From Flavobacterium cellulosilyticum (lineage in GTDB: Bacteria > Bacteroidota > Bacteroidia > Flavobacteriales > Flavobacteriaceae), in the NCBI RefSeq assembly GCF_004349355.1, contig NZ_SMFK01000002.1, positions 496,001 through 560,000 of the forward strand: 64,000 bases of DNA, written 5' to 3'. The number at the start of each line of letters is the position of its first letter. The first letter of the stretch is position 1. A program made the translations under genes and the position numbers. Of the stretch, positions 54,408 through 64,000 are shown piece by piece. Under the pieces are notes generated by a model. The model did no database searches. It was not told where the DNA came from and worked only from the letters and a program-made list of their open reading frames with translations.

Positions 54408-56330
54408 ATGAATAAAAAGATATTATTAAGCCTTCTATTTACTTTCGGACTGTGTTTCACATCTTGTAGTGATTATTTAGAAGTTAATCCAGCAACCGGG
54501 TTTACCCAAGCTGAGGTTTTCGGTTCAGAAAGTGAAATACATTCAGCTGTTGCTGGTATATATACACTGATGTTGAGCGACGATGTGTATTCTAACCGTC
54601 TTGCTTTTGTATTTAATCCGAATACCGATGTAGAAATGTCGGGGATTTCAACTAATGCGGTTAATGTAAACGGTTCTGATATAGCCTGTTTTCAACCTAA
54701 GCCTTATTGGACTACTCTGAATTCTACTTGGAATGCGATGTACAAAATTATTAACTTGTCTAATGATGTAATTGAAGGAATTGAAAATTCTGCTATTTAT
54801 AAAGCAGACCCGAAAGACAAAGCATCCAATATAACTCAAATGTATGGAGAGGCTAAGACACTTCGTGCGATGGTATATTTAGATATGATTCGCATTTGGG
54901 GAGATGTTGTATTTCGTACGAAATCATCAGTTGGAGGAGAGGATTTTACGGTAGGAGTTACCGATAGAAATAAAATTTTGGAATTTCTAATAGACGATTT
55001 GAAGTCTGTTGAACCGCTAATGCAATATCCTAATCAGTTAGATTTTGGTACAGAACGTGCCTCAAAAAGTTTTAATCAAGGCTTGATTGGTTTATTAGCT
55101 CTTACTCGTGGAGGATGGGCTTTGCGTCCTGATACTAGTGCAGCTACCGTAGGACACATGGTTCGTGGAGAAAATCCTGAGTTGTATTATGATATTGCAA
55201 TCAAATATTTAGGTAAAGTAATTGATGAGAAGCACTATGATCTAAAATTGAGTTATAGCGATTTTTGGAAACAACAAAATAATTGGGTAACACCAGTTGA
55301 TGATGATGTAATGTTTTCATTAGCTTTATTAAAAGGTACCTCAGGGGAATATGGATATTCCATAGGAGTTCCAATCACAGGACAAGTAATACAACCGGGA
55401 TCATCAGCACCAGTAACTAATCCTTATGGAGGAGCTTCAGGAAGTCTTAGTTTATGTGGAACTTATTTGTACTCGTTTGATAAGAAAGATTTGAGACGAG
55501 ATGTTACCTGTGCACCGTATTCGTATGATGTTAATCTGAATCAAGTAATTCGTTTGGATTTAGCTAAGTTGGCAACTGGAAAATGGTCGAAACTTTATGA
55601 GGAGAAACCATTGGGTGCTGTAAGCACTAAATCTACGGGTGTAAACTTCGCATGGATGCGATTTTCCGATGTATTGTTAATGTATGCCGAAGCCGTTAAC
55701 GAACGTGTTGGCCCACGTGAAGACGCTCAAGAATGTCTAAGACGTGTACGTCGTAGAGCATTTGATAAGACAGATTGGTCAGCAAAAGTAGATACTTATG
55801 TGGCTTCTAAAAATACTAAAGAATCATTTTTCAATGCCATAATGGACGAGCGTGCATGGGAGTTTGGAGGAGAGAGTAAACGTAAGTTTGATTTAGCACG
55901 CTGGAATAAATACAGTTCAGTTATTTATAATCAATACAATAAATTGATCAACTGGGGTAAAGTAGCTAATGGTGCTTATGTTCAAGGTGTAGATAATATA
56001 CCAGGAAGTGTGTACTGGAAAAACATTCCAGATCCTAAAAATGCAGGTCGAACCATTTTAGATATTCAAGGAATTGATCAGATTTTGACAGCTAAACCAG
56101 CAGGATATACCGAACAGGTTTTTGCATCAGCTTGGTATTCATTAAATAGTGATACTTCTACTTATGAACCACGAAATGACATCAAATGGAGTTTTAGAGG
56201 GTTCATCAATTTCAACAATGCAGCAAGTGTAACTCCTAATGATCCTTTGCGTTATTTGTGCCCTTATCCTTCTAAAGTGATTACAGATCATAGGGGAAAT
56301 ATTCAGAATTATTATGGCTTTAACTATTAA
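54408..56330 (+). CDS. SusD/RagB-like surface glycan-binding lipoprotein
   Basis: 640 aa, long for the family. Lipobox region FTSCSDYLEVNPATGFTQAE; TPR core with EAKTLRAMVYLDMIRIWGDVVF; family C-terminal half FAWMRFSDVLLMYAEAVNE, MDERAWEFGGESKRKFDLARW, and a terminal YLCPYPSKVITDHRGNIQN. The extra length lies in loops after the core and near the C-terminus, common in SusDs of pectin loci. Works as the lid of the preceding SusC. Confidence 0.95.
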   Translation: MNKKILLSLLFTFGLCFTSCSDYLEVNPATGFTQAEVFGSESEIHSAVAGIYTLMLSDDVYSNRLAFVFNPNTDVEMSGISTNAVNVNGSDIACFQPKPYWTTLNSTWNAMYKIINLSNDVIEGIENSAIYKADPKDKASNITQMYGEAKTLRAMVYLDMIRIWGDVVFRTKSSVGGEDFTVGVTDRNKILEFLIDDLKSVEPLMQYPNQLDFGTERASKSFNQGLIGLLALTRGGWALRPDTSAATVGHMVRGENPELYYDIAIKYLGKVIDEKHYDLKLSYSDFWKQQNNWVTPVDDDVMFSLALLKGTSGEYGYSIGVPITGQVIQPGSSAPVTNPYGGASGSLSLCGTYLYSFDKKDLRRDVTCAPYSYDVNLNQVIRLDLAKLATGKWSKLYEEKPLGAVSTKSTGVNFAWMRFSDVLLMYAEAVNERVGPREDAQECLRRVRRRAFDKTDWSAKVDTYVASKNTKESFFNAIMDERAWEFGGESKRKFDLARWNKYSSVIYNQYNKLINWGKVANGAYVQGVDNIPGSVYWKNIPDPKNAGRTILDIQGIDQILTAKPAGYTEQVFASAWYSLNSDTSTYEPRNDIKWSFRGFINFNNAASVTPNDPLRYLCPYPSKVITDHRGNIQNYYGFNY

Positions 56331-56341
56331 TTAAATATAGT

Positions 56342-58003
56342 ATGAAAAATTCAAAACGATTAATATATATAATTTCACTTTTAAGCATGATTTTGCTTGG
56401 AGGAATATTTAACTCTTGTCAAGAAGAGAATTTGGGATACGATAAGAATGGAGATTTATTTCAACCCAAATTTGTACTAGCAGCCCCTTTGGTTAAAGGT
56501 AATTCTATTGCATTGGTGTGGTACAAAGTTAATGATGCCGATTCTTATACGGTAGAATTGCATTTTGATAATTACTACACCAGCTTGTATAAATCTTATA
56601 CGACTACGGATACCCAAATTTTTATGGATGATATTCCTTATAAAACACAGTATTACATTCGGGTTCGTGCCAATAAGAATGATACTAAATTTAATTCGCA
56701 GTGGTCTAATACGAATGCATTGACTGAGGATCGTCCTGTATATGCTCAAATTTTGAATCCTGTTGAGAAGGTGAATATTACTGAAATCGATGTGAAAGTA
56801 AGTTGGAAGATTGATACAGCAAATCCAGTGGATAGTATTTCTGTTGTACCAGCATCATCTAAGGATGTTCTTTCTATAGGACGTAAATTAACAGCAGAGG
56901 AAATAAGAATTGGAGAAGCTAAAGTAGAAGGTTTGCAAAAAAGTACCGCTTACAATTTAAATGTTTACGATAATACTAAATCACGTGTTTATGATAGACC
57001 TTATAATCAGGTAACTTTTCGTTCAGCAGGACCATCAGCAGGACAAATTTTGGTGATGAAAGGGGATGATTTAGATGCGCTATTGAGAGCGAACGATTTG
57101 GATCCAACGATTCCAGAAGGAACGGAATATTACTTAGAAGCAGGTTCGCTATTTAAAGTTACTCCTTTTACTATTTCAAAAGGTTTTAAACTTACAGGTA
57201 GTAACCAAGGCGAACGACCACAAATTGAATTAAACGGAAACTGGAATATTAAAAATGGAGGCTATTTGTCGTCCTTAGCGTTTGAAAACATTCGTTTTTA
57301 TCAAACTATTGATGCGAGTTACTTCTTTAATAGTGGAAATTCTTGGACCATTGGCGAAGTTACTTTCTATAACTGTGTATTCAATAATTTCAGACGTGGT
57401 TTTTGGAGACATCAAGGAAATGGAAAATATAAAGAAGTAGGAAACTTTGAAATGAACTATTGTACATTGGATATGGATGGTGGTCATTCAGGTCCTTATG
57501 GTACTTTTGCTCTTGGCTCTGCTGGAGCAGATAATTTTAAAAGAGCCGTTTTCTCTAATTGTACTTTTATGAGAGATTATTATACCATTGGCACTGAAGT
57601 ACCTGATAAAACGCGAAATTTTAAAAATTTGTTTGATTATGGTAGCTCTGCTTATCCAATTTATTTGGAATATAGCAATGTAACAATTTATGATTATGCA
57701 TATAATCGTTCTTTAATTAATCTGCAGTCTGCCGTAGGCTCAACTTTGGTTTTTAAGAATGTATTGTTAGCATCTGCTTGTGGTAAAGTAATTCAGGCAA
57801 TTGCCGCAGGTTGTACAACTTCATATAGTAATAATTACACCACTACGGATTATTTACTTGGCGCTTCTAGCATTCAAGGAACAGAATTGGGAATTAGTGC
57901 ACTAAACTTGTTCGTAGATCCAAAAGCAGGAAATTTAAAAATTAAAGACCCTAATTCTCCAATTGTTACCAAAAGGGTAGGAGATACCAGATGGCTTCCA
58001 TAA
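56342..58003 (+). CDS. DUF4957/DUF5123-like surface lipoprotein of pectin loci
   Basis: 553 aa. Lipobox GGIFNSC. Two fibronectin-III-like domains at the N-terminus (about 40-135, NSIALVWYKVNDADSYTVELHF; and 140-225), then a right-handed beta-helix-like region (about 235-550) with repeating strands such as LSSLAFENIRFYQ, VTFYNCVFNNF and AVFSNCTFM. The layout matches DUF4957 and DUF5123 proteins found after susD in pectin loci. It is probably non-catalytic and glycan-binding, because no polygalacturonase or lyase motifs are visible. It lies 11 bp after susD. A hairpin follows its stop. Confidence 0.82.
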   Translation: MKNSKRLIYIISLLSMILLGGIFNSCQEENLGYDKNGDLFQPKFVLAAPLVKGNSIALVWYKVNDADSYTVELHFDNYYTSLYKSYTTTDTQIFMDDIPYKTQYYIRVRANKNDTKFNSQWSNTNALTEDRPVYAQILNPVEKVNITEIDVKVSWKIDTANPVDSISVVPASSKDVLSIGRKLTAEEIRIGEAKVEGLQKSTAYNLNVYDNTKSRVYDRPYNQVTFRSAGPSAGQILVMKGDDLDALLRANDLDPTIPEGTEYYLEAGSLFKVTPFTISKGFKLTGSNQGERPQIELNGNWNIKNGGYLSSLAFENIRFYQTIDASYFFNSGNSWTIGEVTFYNCVFNNFRRGFWRHQGNGKYKEVGNFEMNYCTLDMDGGHSGPYGTFALGSAGADNFKRAVFSNCTFMRDYYTIGTEVPDKTRNFKNLFDYGSSAYPIYLEYSNVTIYDYAYNRSLINLQSAVGSTLVFKNVLLASACGKVIQAIAAGCTTSYSNNYTTTDYLLGASSIQGTELGISALNLFVDPKAGNLKIKDPNSPIVTKRVGDTRWLP

Positions 58004-58038
58004 AGGATTAGCTTAACAAATAATATAATTGAGAATAT

Positions 58039-58066
58039 AAGAGGTGTCCAAACAAGGTTACCTCTT
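58039..58066 (+). terminator. Weak hairpin, possible partial terminator
   Basis: AAGAGGTGTCC (58039-58049) pairs with GGTTACCTCTT (58056-58066) with two mismatches, followed by ATTCTATTTTAAAA. It could reduce read-through from the binding-protein genes to the enzyme genes. Confidence 0.4.
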
Positions 58067-58181
58067 TATTCTATTTTAAAATACTAATAAATCTAAACAA
58101 ATTCAATTGGATAAGGATCATAGACTTTTTTTGTTTTTATGACTTTTTTACGAAATTGAGTTTGGTTGAAAACTATTTAAA

Positions 58182-59828
58182 ATGAGATTAAAACGATTGC
58201 TAATGTCATTAGGTTTGACAATTTATTTTTTGGGAGTAAATGCACAAGGTTGGAATGCCGATGTAGGAAATGGAAAGTACAAAAATCCCATTTTGCATGT
58301 TGATTATTCAGATCCGGATGTATGCGCAGGTAAAGAGGGGTATTATATGACTGCTTCAAGTTTTAATAGCTCTCCAGGGTTACCTATTCTCCATTCAAAT
58401 GATCTTGTAAATTGGGAGTTAATTGGATACGCATTACAAAATCAAGCTCCTGTTGAACACTTTAGAACCGTACGTCATGGCGATGGTGTTTGGGCGCCAT
58501 CGATCCGTTACCACAATGGAGAATACTATATTTATTGGGGAAATCCAGACTTTGGAATCTATATGGTGAAAACTAAAGATCCTGCAGGTATTTGGGAAGA
58601 GCCCGTATTGGTAAAAGAAGGTAAGGGATATATCGATACCTGTCCTTTTTGGGACAAGGATGGAAAAGCCTATTTGTCCTATGCCTTTGCAGGAAGTAGA
58701 GCAAGTGTAAAAACTATTTTGATGTTATCTGAAATGAATTCGGATGGGACAGAACTGATCGGAAATCCAGCAATGGTTTTTGATGGGCATAATGGTCATA
58801 CAACAGTGGAAGGCTCTAAGATGTATTATCTAAAGGGGTATTACTGGATTATGGCTCCTGCAGGAGGAGTAAAAACAGGATGGCAATTGGCCATGCGATC
58901 AAAAAATATTTGGGGACCTTATGAGTCAAAGGTTGTTTTACAACAAGGAGATACCGCTATTAATGGACCACATCAAGGCGGATATGTTGAAACTCCTAAT
59001 GGAGACGGATGGTTTATACACTTCCAAGATCGTTGGGCATTTGGACGAATTGTGCACTTAGAACCTGTAAACTGGAAAGAAGATTGGCCAATTATAGGAC
59101 TAGATACCAATCATGATGGTATTGGTGAGCCTGTATCGGAATGGAAAAAACCTAATGTTGGAAAATCGTATCCTGCAACTCCATTGGTTTCTTCAGATGA
59201 ATTCAACAATCATCAATATGGATTACAATGGCAATGGCAAGCCAATCAAAACCCGAATGAGCAATGGGGATGGCAATCTGCTAATCTTGGATATCTCCGT
59301 TTGAATTGTATTCCACGTCCAGAGGAAATGAAAACGATGTGGATGATGCCAAATCTTTTTTTGCAAAAATTTCCTGGCGCAAACTTTACAGCAACAACAA
59401 AACTCACTTTCGAAAATAATCCCGATGCAAAAGAATGCAGTACAGGTTTGATTGTATTTGGTGAAGATTACTCCTACATCGCTATAGAGCAAAGTGAATC
59501 GGGGGATTTGAAATTGGTTCAGCGCTTAATGAAAGAGGCTCGCACATCCAAAGAAAGTGAAGTGGAAATAGCATCAATTGGTATAGACCAAAAAACAGTC
59601 TACTTCCGTGCTAAAGTTGAAATGATACAAAATGTAGAGCCCTATGATGCTAAAGTTACCTTTTATTATAGCACTAATGGCAAGGTATTCAAAGAGTTTG
59701 GTACGCCTTTCAAGCCCAGTGCCGGACGTTGGGTAGGAGCAAAGATTGGTATGTTTGCTACAGGAACTACGTCTATTAGTGATAGTAGTTATGCTGATTA
59801 TGATTGGTTTAGAGTAAATGAAAATTAA
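58182..59828 (+). CDS. GH43 glycosidase (beta-xylosidase / alpha-L-arabinofuranosidase type)
   Basis: Secreted five-blade propeller glycosidase, 548 aa, signal peptide about 1-22. Catalytic base Asp in YSDPDVCAG, pKa-modulating Asp in IDTCPFWDKDGKAY, general acid Glu in TVEGSKMYYLKGYYW. The C-terminal ~200 residues form a concanavalin-like beta-sandwich typical of GH43 subfamily 12-like enzymes (FEEFG-type strands, SYADYDWFRV end). Would remove xylose or arabinose side groups from pectic or hemicellulosic chains. Its stop overlaps the start of the GH105 gene. Confidence 0.93.
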   Translation: MRLKRLLMSLGLTIYFLGVNAQGWNADVGNGKYKNPILHVDYSDPDVCAGKEGYYMTASSFNSSPGLPILHSNDLVNWELIGYALQNQAPVEHFRTVRHGDGVWAPSIRYHNGEYYIYWGNPDFGIYMVKTKDPAGIWEEPVLVKEGKGYIDTCPFWDKDGKAYLSYAFAGSRASVKTILMLSEMNSDGTELIGNPAMVFDGHNGHTTVEGSKMYYLKGYYWIMAPAGGVKTGWQLAMRSKNIWGPYESKVVLQQGDTAINGPHQGGYVETPNGDGWFIHFQDRWAFGRIVHLEPVNWKEDWPIIGLDTNHDGIGEPVSEWKKPNVGKSYPATPLVSSDEFNNHQYGLQWQWQANQNPNEQWGWQSANLGYLRLNCIPRPEEMKTMWMMPNLFLQKFPGANFTATTKLTFENNPDAKECSTGLIVFGEDYSYIAIEQSESGDLKLVQRLMKEARTSKESEVEIASIGIDQKTVYFRAKVEMIQNVEPYDAKVTFYYSTNGKVFKEFGTPFKPSAGRWVGAKIGMFATGTTSISDSSYADYDWFRVNEN

Positions 59829-61044
59829 TAGGATGCGCAAATTGAAATTCTATATGATAGTTCTGTTAACGGCTTTTAATGTAGGCGTTGCACAAACAAA
59901 TTCAAACGACATCTTGCCTATTGAATGGGCCAAGAAAATGGCCGATTCTGATCAAGAACGAAACCCTGATCCAGTGTATCTTGATTATGCCAAATACCCT
60001 AAATGGAATTATACGGGTGGCTTGGTAACTCTGGCCAATCAAAAGTTATATCAGTATACAGGAAACAATACCTATTGGGAGTATGCACTAGCCTATGCAG
60101 AACAAATGATAGATGAGGAGGGAAATATTCTCGGAGGCTATAAAATAGACAGCTATAGTTTGGATTTGATTAATCCTGGAAAAATACTATTCGATTTATA
60201 TGCCAAAACAAAAGAGCCTAAATATAAAAAAGCAATGGATGAGCTTCACAAGCAATTGGAAACCCATCCGCGTAATACCGATGGTGGTTATTGGCATAAA
60301 AAAAATTATCCTTGGCAAATGTGGCTTGATGGTGTATATATGGCAGATCCATTTTCTGCCCAATATGGTTCTACCTTTAATGTTCCAAGTGCCATTGATG
60401 ATGCCATCCTGCAAGTGGAACTTATTCAGCAACACACTTTCGAACCCAAAACAGGTCTAAATTTTCATGGTTATGATGAAAAGCGAGCACAATTTTGGGC
60501 AAATAAAGAAACTGGGTGTTCCTCGCATGTTTGGGGACGAGCACAAGGTTGGTATTGTATGGCTTTGGTAGATATTTTAGAATTTATTCCTCTAAATCAT
60601 CCCAAACGCCAATGGATGATTAACAACCTGCAACAAGTATATAAAGCGGTGCTTTTAGCGCAAGAACCTGATTCTGGGGTTTGGTGGCAAGTGATGGATC
60701 AGCCAAGCCGAGAAGGAAACTATTTAGAATCAACATGTTCAACAATGTTTGTTTATTCGTTTGCCAAAGCCTTTAGAAAAGGGTATGTCGACCAAACCTA
60801 TTTAAAGGCTGCAAAAAAAGGATTTAATGGCATTTTAAAACAATTTATAATTGAAAACTCTGACAATACGATCTCCATTACTAAATGCTGTGCGGTGGCC
60901 GGTTTGGGAGGAAAACAACCTGAAGACAGAAATGGATCATTTGAGTACTATCTCTCTGAACCCATTCGAAACGACGATGCAAAGGCCGTAGGTCCATTTA
61001 TTATGGCTGGTGTCGAATTGCAAAAAGTATTAGATAAAAAATAG
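59818..61044 (+). CDS. GH105 unsaturated rhamnogalacturonyl hydrolase
   Basis: Hydrolyses the 4,5-unsaturated galacturonate left at the non-reducing end by pectate or rhamnogalacturonan lyases. (alpha/alpha)6 barrel with NYTGGLVTLANQKLY, the catalytic Asp in MWLDGVYMADPFSAQYG (YteR-type), HVWGRAQGWYCMALVD, and TCSTMFVYSFAKA. A signal peptide is present (FYMIVLLTAFNVGVAQ). 408 aa from the ATG at 59818, which overlaps the GH43 stop; a second ATG at 59833 is equally plausible. It needs lyase products, so a lyase should act upstream; the truncated last gene is a candidate. Confidence 0.94.
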   Translation: MKINRMRKLKFYMIVLLTAFNVGVAQTNSNDILPIEWAKKMADSDQERNPDPVYLDYAKYPKWNYTGGLVTLANQKLYQYTGNNTYWEYALAYAEQMIDEEGNILGGYKIDSYSLDLINPGKILFDLYAKTKEPKYKKAMDELHKQLETHPRNTDGGYWHKKNYPWQMWLDGVYMADPFSAQYGSTFNVPSAIDDAILQVELIQQHTFEPKTGLNFHGYDEKRAQFWANKETGCSSHVWGRAQGWYCMALVDILEFIPLNHPKRQWMINNLQQVYKAVLLAQEPDSGVWWQVMDQPSREGNYLESTCSTMFVYSFAKAFRKGYVDQTYLKAAKKGFNGILKQFIIENSDNTISITKCCAVAGLGGKQPEDRNGSFEYYLSEPIRNDDAKAVGPFIMAGVELQKVLDKK

Positions 61045-61067
61045 TGTATTAAAAATATAAATTATTT

Positions 61068-62771
61068 ATGAAAAAAAGTATAACAGCCCTTTTAATTTGG
61101 ATGGTATTGTTCTCAGTTACATCTTGTAACAACAAGACGATTAAAGGTATTAGGAATACGTCTTATTCTGAAAATGAAAAATCAATCGGTGGGTTGAATC
61201 TCCCTTTCAAAATGCCAGATGTGCAGATTCCTGTGTTTAAAGCTGATACTTTGAATATTGAGGACTTTGGGGCAGTTCCAAACAGTCAGGAACTTTGTAC
61301 CGAAGCTATCAACGAAGCGATAAAAAAATGTTCCGAGTCCGGAGGAGGAGTTGTAGTTATCCCTTCTGGATTGTGGACAACAGGTCCTATAAAAATGAAA
61401 AGTAATGTTAATCTACACACAAAAAATGGCGCTTATATTTCATTTACAGGTGATTTAAGTCAATACAAACTGATTCATTCCTATTTTGAGGGCAACAAGG
61501 TTATTCGATGCGAATCTCCTATCACGGGAGTTGACTTAGAAAACATTGCGATTACCGGTCAAGGTATTTTTGATGGAAATGGTTCGAAATGGAGACCGGT
61601 TAAAATAGGCAAAATGACCGATGAACAATGGAAAACGTTGGTAAACTCAGGAGGCGTTCTATCTAAAGATCGCAAAATTTGGTATCCTTCCGAAGGCGCA
61701 TTGATAGGAAATGAAGAAAAAGATAAATTGCCCAAAACGCCTACTGTCGAAAATATGGAACCTTACAAGCAGGCATTACGTCCAGTAATGGTAAGCTTTG
61801 TCAATTGCAAAAAACTGCTGCTGGATGGGGTTACCTTTCAAAATTCTCCAGCTTGGAATGTCAATCCGTTACTATGCGAGCATGTTACTTTAAGCAACCT
61901 AACCATTCGTAATCCTTGGTATTCTCAAAATGGAGACGGACTTGATATCGAATCTTGCCGAATAGGAACGGTAACCAACTGTCGTTTTGATGTTGGAGAT
62001 GATGCCATTTGCATCAAATCCGGTAAAGACAAAGAAGGCAGGGAACGAGCAAAACCTACTGAATTGTTTGTAATTACAGATTGCGTAGTCTATCACGCCC
62101 ATGGTGGTTTTGTGATTGGCAGCGAAATGTCGGGTGGTGTTCGCAATATTTTTGTCAAAAACCTAACCTTTAATGGTACTGATTGTGGCTTGCGTTTCAA
62201 GTCAGTTCGAGGTAGAGGCGGCGTGGTTGAAAATATTTGGATGGAAGACATCAGGATGAACAACATTCCAACCGATGCGATAAATTTCAATCTGTATTAT
62301 TTTGGCAAAGCTATAGCCGAAGATCCTCATACAGGTGAAATGACTGTCGAAAAAATGCCAGTTTCAGAAGAGACTCCTGCATTCAAGAATATGTATTTCA
62401 AAAATATTTATGTAAACGGTGCCAAACAAGCTTTAAAAATTATGGGTATCCCGGAAATGCCTGTTCAAAACATACAATTCAAAAACATGATTATTCGATC
62501 GGAAGTTGGTATCCAAATGAATTATGTCCGTAAAATTGATTTTGAAAATATTGACTTAAGACTTGACAAACCAGGTATAGCAGCAAGTCTTTCCAATAGT
62601 CAAAATGTAACTATCGAAAGTTTTAAATCTACTGGAGAAAGCCAAGCTTTTTGGGTTGGAGGTGCTACCACAAAAGAGATATCATTGAAAATGAAAGGTT
62701 ATAAAATGACTTTTGAAAAGGATATAAAAGTGCTGGAATCGATTAAAGATCAAGTAAAAATAATGGACTAA
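61068..62771 (+). CDS. GH28 polygalacturonase / rhamnogalacturonase
   Basis: Secreted lipoprotein-type GH28, 567 aa (Cys20 in FSVTSCNNK). Parallel beta-helix with all four GH28 catalytic blocks: NGDGLDIES (Asp), DVGDDAICIKSG (Asp311 and Asp312), AHGGFVIGSE (His-Gly) and RFKSVRGRGG (Arg-x-Lys). An insertion around 185-235 (KIGKMTDEQWKTLVNSGG, WYPSEGALIG) is frequent in exo-acting Bacteroidota enzymes. Inverting hydrolysis of galacturonan, or of galacturonate-rhamnose linkages. 23 bp after GH105. Confidence 0.94.
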   Translation: MKKSITALLIWMVLFSVTSCNNKTIKGIRNTSYSENEKSIGGLNLPFKMPDVQIPVFKADTLNIEDFGAVPNSQELCTEAINEAIKKCSESGGGVVVIPSGLWTTGPIKMKSNVNLHTKNGAYISFTGDLSQYKLIHSYFEGNKVIRCESPITGVDLENIAITGQGIFDGNGSKWRPVKIGKMTDEQWKTLVNSGGVLSKDRKIWYPSEGALIGNEEKDKLPKTPTVENMEPYKQALRPVMVSFVNCKKLLLDGVTFQNSPAWNVNPLLCEHVTLSNLTIRNPWYSQNGDGLDIESCRIGTVTNCRFDVGDDAICIKSGKDKEGRERAKPTELFVITDCVVYHAHGGFVIGSEMSGGVRNIFVKNLTFNGTDCGLRFKSVRGRGGVVENIWMEDIRMNNIPTDAINFNLYYFGKAIAEDPHTGEMTVEKMPVSEETPAFKNMYFKNIYVNGAKQALKIMGIPEMPVQNIQFKNMIIRSEVGIQMNYVRKIDFENIDLRLDKPGIAASLSNSQNVTIESFKSTGESQAFWVGGATTKEISLKMKGYKMTFEKDIKVLESIKDQVKIMD

Positions 62772-62959
62772 TAAGAGGCGTGATTTGTTGTGTCTATAAC
62801 AAACCAATAAGTCTAATTAATAACATTTAAAACTTTATAAAACATGAAAAAATAATACGAACCTGTAAATCTCCAACACGGATTTTGAAGTATTAAGATT
62901 TTAGTGTAAAAAAAACAATAATTTAAAATTTAGATGAACTATTAACAAACCAAACAAAA

Positions 62960-64000
62960 ATGAAAATGAAAAAACATTACGTTATGTCCCTATTAATGAT
63001 ACTGTTTACAGCAATGGGATTTTCGCAAATAACGCAGCGAATTGAAGCCGAAACTTTTAATGCAGCCTCAGGGGCTAAAGCCGAAACGAATGCAGCTCTT
63101 TCCGGAACAGGAAATGTGGGTTACATTAAGAATAATACTTGGATTAAATTCAACGGACACGTGTTTAATCAATATGACACCAGTTTTACTGTGGCAGCTG
63201 CAGGAACAACGGGAGGAACGGTTGAATTTAGAATAGATGCAGCAGATGGTACTTTAATTGGTACTGCAACCGTATCTGGAAGTACTGGATGGAGCGATTA
63301 TAAAAAGTTTTCAACTGCAATTACACAAACAACGGGTACTCACGATTTGTATTTGGTTTTTAAACATCCAACAAGCACAGGCTATTTATTCAATCTAGAT
63401 TATTTTGAAAAAGTGACTAATGATCCTAGTGCAGTTACTTACACTTTGACTACCAATGTTAGTCCAGCTTCGTCAGGTACGGTTTCTTCGAATCCTGCAG
63501 GAACTGTATTTACCCAAGGGACTGCAATTACATTAACCGCAAACAAAAATTTTGGTTATAAATTTACTCGATGGGTAAATGGAAGTGGAACTCCCATTTC
63601 AACGGTTAATCCAATTACTTTTGCGATTACTTCAAATACTACTTATGTTGCCGAATTTGAACCAGTTGCTACTTATACCTTGAATGTAAATGTTCTTGGT
63701 GCATTCGGATTGGGAGAATACTCGGTTTCTCCTGCTGGTAAAGACGGGGGATTCACTATTTACGAAGCTGGAACAAATGTTACAATTACCGCTATTGAAA
63801 ATGACATTATTAAATTCAGTAATTGGTCCAATGGATTGACAGCATTAAGTACTTCGGTAGTGATGAATGCCAACACGAGTATTACAGGCACTTATGATAA
63901 CGTATCCTTTATAGCTGGTTGGACATTTAAGACCGATCAATATGCGCATCCTAGGATTGCTGAATTGTATTCTAATGTGGACAATAAACCACAGTTATTT
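62960..64000 (+). CDS. Modular secreted protein: CBM6-like plus InlB-type repeats (3' truncated)
   Basis: Open from the ATG at 62960 to the window edge (347 codons, no stop). Signal peptide about 1-22 (MILFTAMGFSQ). Residues ~24-155 form a CBM6-like beta-sandwich (RIEAETFNAASGAK, VEFRIDAADGTLIGTA, FNLDYFEKV). Two divergent InlB B-repeats follow (about 160-235 and 236-313; FGYKFTRWVNGSG, IKFSNWSNG). The remainder (FIAGWTFKTDQYAHPRIAELY) begins a new domain. Such chains are usual fronts of flavobacterial pectate or rhamnogalacturonan lyases, and a lyase would complete the pathway feeding GH105. The catalytic part is not visible. Confidence 0.8.
   Translation, partial: MKMKKHYVMSLLMILFTAMGFSQITQRIEAETFNAASGAKAETNAALSGTGNVGYIKNNTWIKFNGHVFNQYDTSFTVAAAGTTGGTVEFRIDAADGTLIGTATVSGSTGWSDYKKFSTAITQTTGTHDLYLVFKHPTSTGYLFNLDYFEKVTNDPSAVTYTLTTNVSPASSGTVSSNPAGTVFTQGTAITLTANKNFGYKFTRWVNGSGTPISTVNPITFAITSNTTYVAEFEPVATYTLNVNVLGAFGLGEYSVSPAGKDGGFTIYEAGTNVTITAIENDIIKFSNWSNGLTALSTSVVMNANTSITGTYDNVSFIAGWTFKTDQYAHPRIAELYSNVDNKPQLF

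Noticed and set aside
63042..63236. 64-codon plus-strand frame near the right edge
   Set aside because: Out-of-frame shadow of the CBM6-like domain, whose own frame is open to the window end.

Overview
The window is AT-rich DNA from a member of the Bacteroidota, most likely Flavobacterium or a close relative. The evidence is SusC/SusD outer-membrane pairs, a FecR anti-sigma factor, a hybrid two-component regulator, a PUR-type DUF3276 protein, recurrent TAnnTTTG promoter elements (the Bacteroidota -7 box), and start sites without Shine-Dalgarno sequences. No rRNA, tRNA, CRISPR array or transposase was seen. Layout: (1) 1-12.5 kb is a polysaccharide utilisation locus (PUL) under FecR/ECF-sigma control. 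It has fecR (cut by the left edge), susC with an N-terminal STN signalling domain, susD, a decayed second susD, three alpha/beta-hydrolase esterases, a CE12 rhamnogalacturonan acetylesterase and two CE8 pectin methylesterases. No lyase or glycosidase lies in the visible part, so it looks like a pectin de-esterification module. (2) 12.8-45 kb is mostly housekeeping: DUF3276, an ABC exporter, nusB-yajC, a Lys/Ala-rich basic protein, pepT, a transglutaminase-like protein, kdsA, a split YeeE/YedE transporter, clpS, prmA, a YceI-porin-YceI operon, pyrD, a satD-DUF3307 pair, an HMG-CoA-lyase-like enzyme, guaB, a CPA2 antiporter, a polysaccharide deacetylase, purB, a sirtuin and a GH3 glycosidase. 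Two 'empty' stretches hold decayed genes: a hemG-like flavodoxin (20.2-20.6 kb) and a cation P-type ATPase (34.7-35.1 kb). (3) 42.3-64 kb is a second PUL: GH3 divergent from a 1447-residue hybrid two-component regulator, then a lipoprotein, susC, susD, a DUF4957/DUF5123-like lipoprotein, GH43, GH105, GH28 and a modular CBM6/InlB-repeat protein cut by the right edge. Together the two loci would strip methyl and acetyl esters from pectin and then cut homogalacturonan/rhamnogalacturonan backbones and side chains. They appear to be separately regulated, one by sigma/anti-sigma and one by the hybrid sensor. A GGGG(T/A)..TGCTA repeat occurs both in the GH3/regulator intergenic region and in front of the susC operon, and is a candidate binding site for the hybrid regulator. 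The most intriguing non-PUL item is satD-DUF3307. SatD has a D-x(35)-RGDEF arrangement like a palm-type nucleotidyl cyclase plus a C-terminal helix-turn-helix. It is translationally coupled to a polytopic membrane protein and preceded by three ATTAC-N8-GTAAT palindromes spaced exactly 28 bp apart.
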